Part shown: positions 27,201 through 39,200 of the stretch, in pieces
How the letters are laid out: each line of letters begins with the position of its first letter
How positions within the stretch are numbered: the first letter of the stretch is position 1
Source of the DNA: Euwallacea fornicatus
Taxonomy: Eukaryota > Arthropoda > Insecta > Coleoptera > Curculionidae
DNA length: 64,000 nucleotides
Assembly (NCBI RefSeq): GCF_040115645.1
Contig: NC_089565.1
Location: forward strand, 2,790,001 to 2,854,000
Reading direction: 5' to 3'
The notes under the pieces: model-generated
Told to the model about the DNA's origin: nothing
The model's input: only the letters and a program-made list of their open reading frames with translations
The model's database searches: none
Made by a program: the position numbers and the translations under genes

Positions 27201-30200
27201 TGCAAATCATAAGATAAAGGGCCTCACCAAATCAGGATGGAATGTCTCGTATCGACCAAGAGCGCAAGTGGTCCAAGAACCAAAGGGTGTTGGCGATGGG
27301 GCAACGGCGTGAAAGCATCAGGGTGGTGGCTTTCCCACGAGATCGTGGGGAAAAACCAGACTGCATTTTTCGGGAAAGCGCACCGCCCCTCTTGGAGCAG
27401 AACCGGAACCGTTTCTCATCTCGTCGCGTTAACAGCAACTCCTCAGCTCTGCCGACTTCACAGTTAGAATAATCAACTTTACTAACTCCTAACGCGTCTC
27501 GTCGCAATGGAAATCTGTACAAGGGCATTACAGTTGATAGTTCAATCGCCAATCGGACCCTGTATTTCAACTAGTCTGCGAGTAAATTCAGTGCAATTCG
27601 CGTAACGGAGTTTCTGTACCCTCTCGAACCTTTGGACCCCCATTTTCTCGTGGTGGTAGCCCCTCTGGTCCTTCGACTCAAGCGACAAACCCCGCCGGCG
27701 TATTCGGATTTCCCTGCGAGTGCCTAGCGAGGCAGTCACTGCTGTTAGGCAGGAACTGAGCAAGCTCCCGGCCTAAACAACGATACATCTACATATTTAT
27801 GTTTTTGTGGTGTTCTCCTTTTGTCGTAGCTAATTTGCTTAAACAATTCATACTTTAGTAGGTTATGCGTTGTTCTTTTGTCACATAGCATATGTTTAGA
27901 ATTTTAAACCGTTCCCTTTTTGAAATCCCATTTTCCAAGTTTCCAACCCTGGATTTATGAAAGGATAACACGCTTTGTTATTAATTCGAATGACCAAGGA
28001 TCGTGTGGGGGACTAGTCCCTGGACAATGCATAATGCCGTACTTCTATGTTGAAAGTACTAATTAGGTTTATTCGGGCCAGCAAATGGGGCTGATTTATT
28101 GTCCAGTCTTCAGATTTCCTGTTGAATAAATTGTCATCCCGCATGCAGAGTGCAGAGTTTATGTGCTGCTTTAGTTATATGGTTCCCCTGCCAATTTGTA
28201 TCGGACTGTGATATTTATTATTTTATTTAAATAAGTTTAGGTTTTTCTACGCTTCATCCGTCATGAATCATGTCGGACCATTGGCAGTTTCGCCCTTAAA
28301 CTCTTTTGAAAAAGTACATAATGCAAGTGCATTCTGCAAACTTCAATGAGTTCGCCTCCCATTGTCGCAAATACCTTTAATCGCTGTATCTGATTACGAT
28401 CAATTTAGTACACTAAAGTAAGTTGACTCCATGTTGAATCTGATTCTTTTCAGTCACGTTCACGCAGCTGAAACACACTCCAGCTTGATAGCGACATTCA
28501 AATGTACGAGGCTCATCGATAACTACTTATTGAACATCTGTAATTAATCTAATGTTACTGCATTTGCGTTTTCGATAGTTAATAAAAACGAGGAAAAACA
28601 ATCGATTTTGTTCATGAAACGGCGAGAGACGGAAGACTTTTTAATAATGTTAAGTGTTATCCAGGTCATAAAGGAAGTTTTACTATTGGAGTATTCCTTC
28701 AACCCCATTCGAAGAATAGCCTGCTAGTGATATTCGCTTAGTTAAAATGCACTTCATGCAGTTGCGAGCTACAGCAACTGTCCAGTCATCCGCATACATG
28801 GCATGTTCCATTCGACTGTTATTGGGTGGCAAGGGCTTTAATATATGTGGCCAGAGCTGGTTCAAGCCAAGATTAAATAATAAAGGAGTAAAGGAGATAG
28901 ATAGCGCACTACTCCAGAGAGCGCCATAAGTAGACTGTTTAATGTATGATCGAACTTCACCAAACTTAACTTTGACTCATCTGCTATCGTCACAGGAACG
29001 TGGCAAATACTCACAGAGCTCCTCAAGTCGAGTGCCTCCAACTTCTCTTGCAGAAAAAAAGACACTTACGGGCTCTGGTGTCATAACGAAAACACACGTG
29101 AGTAAAACTGAATGAATGAATAAATCGGTGTCCTGGTAGTGGAGGAGTTGAATCTAAAACTACGTTATCCTGGGCTAATCGTCAGGTTAAACTTTTTGAG
29201 GGACCTCGTTCCTTCTCCTGTAGCTGATGAGTTTTTCCAAACGGTTTCAAAATCGCGAACACACCCGTAATGCCGATACGTCCTTCATTGCTAGCACAAC
29301 GTCCGTCTTGGATATCGCTATGATTGCTCTTAATTTTACAATACTTCTTACGACAAAACACCTTTCTTCCTTTCGGTACTGTAGAGTTGGGAGGGCCCCA
29401 GTGGTGTACTTATGAGTTGGAGCCTCACGGGATTAAGTTATTCTCAGCTTAAATTGAGTAATCGACGCAGTTTTTGCCCTATTCCGGAGCGGCCGGAGAG
29501 CTTTCTAGGTCGGAGAGTTTCCCAGAGAGCTTTCCTATCTAGACGACAAAAATGAATTTTCTTATTTTATATTCTATAGAGTGCTTGTAAAAAGTAGTGC
29601 AACACGTTTGTAACTTTCATAAACCCGAAGTTTTGGGAAAACGCTAAAACCCGTATGATTTTATTTAAAAAGGGCATTTGATGCATTATTTTCTATGTTT
29701 GAATTTCTCCTCCCTATGCAGCTGCCACTACTAATTTTTTATTTTCAAACGAGAGGGTACCCATTGTGGTGTCTCCAATGAAAGGTAATTGAATAGGGGA
29801 TACAACGATATACTCAAACCTCACATTGAATCTGTAATTTCCTTAAAAATGAGACTATTAGATACATAACAAAATAATTCACTGTTACATCTACACTATT
29901 AAAAAATTGAAATGCCCACAATAAATGCTCAAATTAGGCTCCAGTAACTATTTGGGAATGACTCAGTCGTTCCTCGAACTCTTTTATGCAACCATTCACT
30001 GTTCTGTTATTAATTATAATTCTGTTATTAATTATAATTCTGTTTGAGTTGCAAGACGTAAATCATCTAAATTTTTTAGTCCATTTTTGTATGCGGAACC
30101 TTTCAACTGACCCCACGAAAAAAATCACGGAGGGCAAGATATGGAGATCGTGACGGCCATTCTACCGCGCTTCTTGTACCGATCTGTTTTTTAAGGATTA

Positions 30201-33200
30201 TCTAAATGCTCTCTCACAGCCATAGTACGTTGTGGAGGTGCACCATTGTGCTGGAACCAAATATGATTAGCTACTAGTTAGCCATTTCCTCCAGGAATAT
30301 CTGCAGCGATTTTACAGGTCTTACGCTCCTCGATTTTGGGGGGAGAGGGAGGTCACTTAAAAGGTTCCGTCATTGAAAATAGACCTCAAAATTTAGATGA
30401 TTTGCGTCTCGCAACTCAAATAGAATTAGAATTGATGACCGAAGCACCACTGGATAATTGCATGAGCGAGTTCGAGGAACGACTGAATCGTCGTCAAATT
30501 GGTTCTGGGGCCCAGTTTGAGCGTTTATTGTAAGAATTTCATTTTTTTTTTTAATGCAATAATATGGTACCTTACTTTATTTTGTATCGAATAATTTCAT
30601 TTTTAAACGAAACTGTGGATCCAATTGCAGTCCTGAGCATACCGTCGTGTTCCCTATTGAATTACCCTTCATTCCATGTACCACAACGAATGCCTTTCCA
30701 ATTGAGAATGAAAAGCTGCAAGAGGTAGTTAGGCAGGGGCGAAAAATTTGGAAACGAAAATAACGCATTACGTGCCTTCTTCGAAATAAAATTATGAACA
30801 TTTTGCAACACTTTTGGCGAACGCTGTATATGGACATAATCATTGCACCTTCCTATGCAGTTCTAATGGCAAATAATAAAAAGGAAACAAAGCGCTTAAA
30901 TATTCAATTCGCCCCCATATTCCCGATTGTACCACCTGGAAGAATAAAGTCCCAGTTTACTCAATATTCCAATTTTCGACAAGGCAAATGCGCCTTTCTA
31001 TGTATCCAAGGAATTTATGATAAAACGTGACCCTCTACTATTTCTCATTGAATTTTGATACATTGAATTCGCAGAAAGGCATAACTGGAGAATATCTCCA
31101 TGACACGTTCCAGGTTTTAAAATTTTTAAAATAAGCGTGTTCGAGGATAAAATCCCCCCAGAAATAATATAAACCTGTACAGGAAGACGCCGCGGAGGAA
31201 TTGAAATTGGGTCTAAGATTTTTGCCATACTCGGTCACAAATGTGAATTTTTGAAACTTTGTTCATTGCAATGTGCAACTTAAGGTCGTAACCCAGTTCT
31301 TGAAGCCTTTAGTTTGTGCAATTTAATTAAAACTTTTTGCTGCATAAAGGACAGTTAGATTTCCATGTAAGACGTTAGGAATGCTAAATTCCGGTCGGAA
31401 TTAGTATTGACATGCCAAAGAAATTGTTTTCACCCAAAAATGTCCCTTTCAAACCGGAAAACGTCGCAAATTTTCTTTTGTTGAGAAGTAATCTCGCAAT
31501 ATTCCCAAAATAAACCTGATGCGAAGTGAGTTCCATAATGACTTTCTAGACGCTATAACGGATAGAGTGATTACTATATTACTGGAAAATGTAGCTGTGT
31601 CTGGCCAGTTGAAAAATTGCAATGCCTTTTTCCGGAGAAACGAAAAACGACTATTTTCGCTCACAATGCCTACTCATCAACATGAGAAATGGCTCCTGGA
31701 CACGCTATAAAAATAATTTGCTGCGTTCCTTTAGATGTACGTAAAAGCAGTATTTTTATGTATGTATAGGCCCAAATTAAAAAGGGGCGGACTTCAAAGG
31801 AAGGAATTAAAAAATTAACACTTTAATCCGCCGTTGATTTTATCCCGAACTCTTCAGGCAGGTAACGTATATCAGGCCTACCGGAGAGTTCTGGCCGTTT
31901 GCGAAGAAGAAGGAAATTACGCAGTTTTTGATCCGCCTAACACCACTTCCTGTACGATATAACTTCCATTATTCTTACTTATATTACTGCTTGCCAGCGC
32001 GATGGCAATTTGTAAATCACATTTTCGCAGAACGCCCTGTCTTCGGAGACGCAAAAAACCCAATAAGTGCTGTTTTGACATCATCTTCACTTTTGAACTT
32101 TTTCCCGCCAAAAAATTTCGCAAAGAGAGGAACAAGCGAAAATCAGATGGTACAAGGTCTGGGGAGTGCGGTGGATGCGAGCGAATTTCCCAGCCTGGCT
32201 CTGCGACTTTCTGGCGAGCCGCCAAAGCTGCATGTGCACTGGCGGTGCAGTATGATTTGCTTCCTGTTGAACATCTCCATCGTCCATCTTTTCCCGCAGT
32301 GCTTTCTTTAACTCGTCCGTTTGCCGACGGTATTTCTCCGAATCGAGCTTTTCGTCGGGATTCGAAAGCCCGCTTGGATGTCCCACCAAACACACAGCAT
32401 TCTCTTTTCAAGGCTCAATCCAGGTTTAGGAGTGGAGGGACTAAGTTGTCCGGGATTACGGTGGGTTCTTTTCCTTGCGATGTTTTCACACGTGATCCGC
32501 TTTCCATCACCAGTTATCACACGGTCCAAGAAAGGTTCACTTTTGTTCCGAGCAAGCAGAGATGTGCGTACGACGTCATGCAATCTTTTTCACTTAACTC
32601 ATGAGGCACCCATCTGGAACATTAATAGGCCAATCCCAGCCTGCGAATATGGTCCGAAATGGTTCGTTGAGCTCCTCCGCGATCTCCGAGGTTGTCAGAA
32701 AAGGATCTTGGCGCGTCGTGGTCTTTGCGATCAGTCAGAGATGGCCGCCCAGAGCGTGCCTAATCACTGAGATCGAAATCACGAATCTTTCCAGCCATCT
32801 CCAACGCGTTCCATCTGAAGCAGCATCTCCTCCAAAAACTTTCGCTAAATTTCGACGTGCTGCGGTAGCCTACGGCCGTCAGCTAACCTGAACTAACCTG
32901 AACTCTATTAGTGCCCACGTTTTCACGATCGCGTCTAGCTCAATGACGACATGAGATGTCTCTACTGTAGTTAATTTCGAAGGAAGCACGCGTGCGCGTG
33001 CAGTCATAAAGAAACACGGCCATGTATGGCTCGAAGGAGTATGCGCACACGTGTTTAAACTTGAAACGAAATTGGCGGACGGAACTTTCCGGGGGACCTA
33101 ATATTTCTACGATACAGTCGAAGGGCCCAGCGTTCAAAATATTATTTGGAATGAGATAAGGGCCGTTTATCGAATTTGGATATTTCCAAAATCGGACAGT

Positions 33201-36200
33201 TATCGATGAAAAGTCGTCCACACACTGTGAAATTTGACCCCGCTTTCGGAACTATCCAGTTTGTAATTAATTTTCCAGGTGGCAAAATGCCGGCTTTGGC
33301 ACGGGATAAATTAAACATTCAAGTGGGCAATGAGGCAGCTCTGCTCCACACCCTTTCGTGATATTCCTCTGACAAGGATTCGAAAATTCAAATAGCCCAA
33401 AACGTCGCAAAATAATATTAAAGCACATCTACATTTATAGCTTGAAATTTAGAGTTTTAGCGATTTTGCTGGGCTAAAAGAGGCCTGGAGAAATTGAGAG
33501 GCTGAATATCTTTCTAGGTTAATTCGTATCGTTTGATTTATTCGTCCAGACGACGTAAACAAGAGAAAGGAATTAAAAACATAATCGGACGTGACTAGCA
33601 CTTTCATTCCTTAGATTAAAAATAACGGTCGTGAGGGTCTGAATGCTAAAGAACGAGGACTATGTCATTGTGAGTGAGGTCTTAGTTTCCTAGCTTCTCT
33701 TGATACGAGGCGGCAGTTTGCTCGCTGGAGGCATTCATTTTCTATATTACTCTATTACACATATTCTACATTAAATTCAGCAGACGCAAATAGTTGGGCT
33801 GCTAAATATATTCTTCTTTTCCTTAAATAAAGTTTTATTCCTGAATTAAACGAGACAGGCCTGTAGAGCTAGTTCCGTTGGCGCCGACCTCGAACATTTC
33901 CCTCCTAAATTGAATCTAGTTATTATATCCATAAAGTTCTATTTCACTTGAGGTCGACTAAGCTTCTGTTCCTTCCCTCCCTCGGCAGGTAATATTCGTA
34001 ATGTAGATTTAATTGTTGTACAGGGTGTTAATTAAGTGTATGTACTTATGGCGGGGGACGAATTTTCAACTGGTTTTATAGCGAAAAGCTTCCGCGAATG
34101 CAGGCCCGCAATGTTTTCGTTTAAGGACTAGAGGGGGTGGAAATTTCATTTTTAATTCGGTTTTCGAAATTGATTTAATAACAATTATCAAAATTAATTT
34201 AACGTTGCAGTAGTTGCTGAGAACGGCCACCTCCAAGTTCTGTTATTCTCACTCAACACTGATAGGTGAACTCTCCCGAACACACCCGGTATATTTTTAA
34301 TTTCCGCACGAAAGTGGATTGTTCTACTTGTCGGGTCTTCTTCATGTTCCACCGGAGTTTTGCGCAAGAAGTCGGAGGTATAATCTTAAATTAATTTTGA
34401 TAATTTCAATAATTGTTATCAACCCAATTTTACCCGAGTCGTGTTAGTGGCAAACCCGTTTATCTCCAAAACGGTTACTGATACGAACACTTTCCAATAG
34501 TACCTTTTTCCAATAGGAGTAAATGCACAATAAGCTTGTTAATGCGAGAGCGGCATACAGTGTAGCGCAAAAAAGTTAGGGACAATTAAAATATCATGGA
34601 ACCCTGTACATGATGCCCTCTATCAGCGATCAAAAAATTAAGGGAATATTTGGATTTTGGGTCCTAAAAAAACCCTTTCAAAAAAATGTCAGCATCTTCC
34701 AGTTCTTAAAGAAAGACGTTGCGAACATTCACAGGAACCTTTTGTGATGAAATCAGTTAAAGATTCGTGCCTTGAAATACGTACGTGCACTTAATTAACA
34801 TCCTGTATGAATAGTTTCCATTACTGATATCATTTCCTTTTATTATCTTTTTCCATAGACAGATGACCTGATGAGATGATAGTATGACTCTGGGAGAATC
34901 CCTAATTGATGTTCTTCAAATTTGAGCATCTTCTTTGCGCACAGACAATTTTGCCTTTAATTCTTACTTTAAAGCATCATGAGCTTATTCACCTACATGT
35001 GTCATTTATACGACATTAAAAATTCCTCTTTATGTACCTACTTAATCTTTAGAACTCCCTGAACGATGCCTTTTCAAGTTTTTGTAGCAAATTTCTTGTT
35101 GTGGATAAAATTGTTTGACTTAATGGTCTTTTTAAGCGTGGAAAGTTTGTTTCATTTGGATTTGTTCAGCTTATCCATTTTGATTAGTCATTGGATTTAT
35201 CGCTGTGTCTATTACGTCCCACGCTATTTAATGCGGGCTCTCGGGCAAAATGTTACCAACGTTCTGTCCATTCTTGTAGACACCCCAGCTTGAATAAATC
35301 TCTATTTCGGACTAATTATAAACTATGATTCGTTATCTAGTGTCTTTTTAGACACACAAATTGTTACTCCTTTTGTCGCACTCTCATATCAAGACCTAGG
35401 TGAAGCTAGGACACCAACTTCGGCGTGGTCCTTTGGCCTAACAAGGGAACCATCTTCTTCGGTAATTTACTTCAACGTTACCTTTTGAATCTGCTTCCTG
35501 CGTTTCCAAAAAAGTGATGATTGAAATGATTCCTTATATACATATAATACATGTATGTAAATATATATAACTCATTTTTATTCCCAAAGGCACGATGGAC
35601 CATTTGGTCTTTCCACCCCTGTTTTACAATTATTCTATTTTGCCAACATATTTCACTAAAACGAGAAAAATTATCGATAACACAGCAATACAAAGATCAA
35701 AAGGAAGATTCAAAAATACAAAGAAGAGCTCTGCTGCCAATAGCATTTTAGAAAGGGTTTGGACGGAAGACGGAATTTTGCTTGTTTGAACTGTCCTTCC
35801 AGTCAAAGCGGGTTCACTATCGTCCATTTGTGAGAGTTGTCTTTCCATTAGGCCTGCAGCTGTAGTGGTCTTTCAGTTATCCTTGTCATGTGCTTGCGTT
35901 CATACAGTAGTTGGTTCGATGGGTTGTGTAGTGGGTTTCCAGGATGTCTGATCTTGGTGATCAGTCTAAGTGCAATCCGTTCTGTTGTCTGTGCGCATCG
36001 TTTGGTTTTATCTGTTGCATGGGCTCTCAACTCGTGACCGTAATCCAGCAATGGTCTGCATGTGGCTTTGTACATTTTGGTGGCATTCCCTGTACCGATT
36101 CCCTTGTCTTTGCAGTATATGTAACTGTTAAAAGCAAAAAAACTAGAACATAAAAGGAACCAGCAGTGGCTTAGCTTTTGGCCTCTATGGCAGTGGTCGA

Positions 36201-39200
36201 AATTCGAGGATCACTGTTGGGACCTCGGAGACCATTCAAGGCATAATTTCCGTTAAATTGTGGGAGATTTGCGCAATTTGTTTTTTAATCGCTAAAATAC
36301 TGCTTTAAGATTAAATAATCCATAATTATCCTGTAATGGTATTTTCAATTGCACCGTACGTACACCGTTATTTTCACTCAATGTCACATATACTGTACGT
36401 CTCTGGATTTTATTGAATCAATTAACAAATGATATCTGCATAAAGAAGAAATTTTAAGGCTTAAAAATCCTCTCACTTTAACTAACATTTTAACTTGCAC
36501 GACGGCTCCATACGATGTTGTTACAGCTAATTTTAAAATGCTTTGTCAAGACTATTTTATTTTAATAACATCGTTAAAACTTCGATCAACCTCCGTTATG
36601 ACCTAAAGAGCCCACACTTATCCTTGGTTTAAAGTCTATCACAAAACCTCACATAGGAAGTGGCAATCTGGACAAAAGCTAAAGGTCAATCATCTTAAAA
36701 CCAAATATAGGCTTTAAGGGCACGTACTTGGGATTGTCATAAAACATTGTAGATTGTCCCACAATATTAGTTAAACGTGAAAAAATGCCTTTTTAGACTA
36801 ATTTATTGCTTTTTTTTAACATGGCTTCATCGTTCACTTGTTCTCACCTTTCATTGAGAGATTTGCAAAAAAACTATTCTCATATTTGAGTACCAGACTA
36901 GGTATGAACAATGAGTTCTCGTACGTTTCTAGGAACAAATCATAACAACCCGCAGTTTTTTAGATATACAGGGTGTTTCCTAACTGCGTGTAAAAAATTT
37001 AAAGGCGTAATCCTCGACTGATTTTGAGTCAAAAATGTCTGATAAACATATGTCCGCAAATGCCTTGTTTCCAAGATACAGGGTGTTGACTGAAAGATGC
37101 AATAAAGTTGCATCAAATGCAACTTTTCCAAATAAATGGATAGGCAGAGGTGTCCCAGAGCCTAATCAGTCGTGGCCAGCAAGGTCCCCGGATTGCAATC
37201 CTCTGGATTTCTACTTTTGGGGTGATCTGCAGAGACTTGTCTATGCTGTCCCAATAAACACTCTAGATCATCTTCAGGAACGTACAATTACCGGATGTGA
37301 AACGATACGCAACACACCAGGAGTTTTCGAGAGAGTGAGACAATCGTTAACAAGAAGGATGGAAGCGTGCGTTATGAGTAATGGTGGTCATTTTCAGCAA
37401 TTCTTATGATTAATCATCATCAAAACATTCCCCCAAAAAATTGTCTTTTCTAAAATTCAAACACCCAAATTGAGTCATTTTGGAAATAAAATCTCTTTTT
37501 CTTGTCACATTTCAACACCCTGTATCTTGGAAACAAGGCATTTGCGGACATATGTTTATTAGACATTTTTGACTCAAAATCAGTTGAGGATTAAATTTTT
37601 TACACGTGGTTAGGAAACACCCTGTATATTATAAATAAAGTCTAAAGAACCGACGTGCACTACATATTATCTGTTACAATACATTAAATGAGAACTAATT
37701 CATTGATCAATTATTGTTGTAAAAACTCTAAAAAATACTTCTTTAAATGGATAGCTGTTAACGATATCTGGAAGGAAGGTAAAAAAGTCCAGTTACAGTG
37801 GATTGGCGGTGAGGACATTTTGATGTTTTTAAGAATGAAAAAAAAAATTTTAAACATACAAATTTCAAAAATGAAAAATAAATATGGCGCGAGTTGCATG
37901 ATTTTATCGCAGGCCGTTAACAGCTTACAACTCATCAAAATTATAAACGTGTAAAATGTCGGGCACTATTCAAAAACCCTTGGGGACAGGTTGTGGAATA
38001 TTCTACATAGAAGCTTCTACTGTACAAATAATGTATGCAAGTTCAGTAATTTTAGCGGTAGAATCCAAGACAAAAAACTGGTTAGTTCAGGTTAGGACAA
38101 TTTCTAGGAGTTTCCGAGGTAAACCCGGTGGCAACTAGGGAAATTTGAAAAAAAGGATGATCATTATAGAAAACCTGAAACACGCTGAAATGTCAGACCC
38201 ACGAAATATCTGCTTGGACTTAGGTCGTTTATGGTAAACAGCAAATGATTTGATCAATGCCCTACGTTTAGTTTAAACGTAGGGCGTTGATCAGATCATT
38301 TGCTCTCGACGTACTGGCGAGGCTTTTTAGTGAACACTCTTTATCTCCGAATGTGTTTGCCTCGCATGATGGATATTTTCCATTATTTCTTGATGCCTAT
38401 AAAAAATTCCTTTCTTTCACTTGTGCGGGCCATAGTTTTTTAATCAATATTATAACTAGGATTCACATTATTGGCGAAGGTTAAAAAGTGATTAAAATCC
38501 CCTCTTTAAAGCACGAGAGCGGGTACCTTAAAATAGATAAAAGATTTTTGTCTTTGCTGAAACATCGGAGCAAAGCCTGGGCAAACAGGGGTGTAAAACC
38601 CCGTAATTTGTCTCAGAAAGGAAGTCTATTATTTATAAGCTACCCCCTTTTTATTCCCTGTTCCTATTTCGTTTTAAAGTAGAGCCTGTGGTTTAATATA
38701 AATTGGAAATGACGTACTCTTTCGGTATTTTTAACCATAAAAGGTTAAAGTGGAGTCAAGGATTAAGGGAGTCTTTCACATTAAAGGTACGTGTCTACCA
38801 GCATTTTTCTTTATCTTAAGTGTTTATTAGGACAAAATACAGGGTGCTTCAGAACCTTGTGCGTTCTATAGGGTGTCCTATTTTGGACGTAATCGGGGGT
38901 TCTCGATATTTCCCGAATAGATGGAGAAAAACCGCGGGCAGAAAACAGGGATAATTTCTTTATTGCGGACACGAAACTCGGGAGGCAAATATGAAAAATT
39001 TTCCACTTTTTGCTCACTCTCTTCTTGAAAATTTCAAAAAAACAAGTCACAGCACAACGATCCTTCGGCTATTGAAAGCGGCATGAAATTTTCTATTAAA
39101 TGAAACCCACATGAAAAAATTTGTTCAAAGGGAAAATGGGTTTGTTTCGTGTAGGAATTGGGTAGTTGTAACGAAACGGACTCGTAAAAGGCAAATTCTG

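Noticed and set aside
32002..32604. A 200-codon plus-strand open frame
   Set aside because: It is antisense to the mariner transposase pseudogene on minus, whose catalytic blocks are recognisable. The plus frame has no features of its own.
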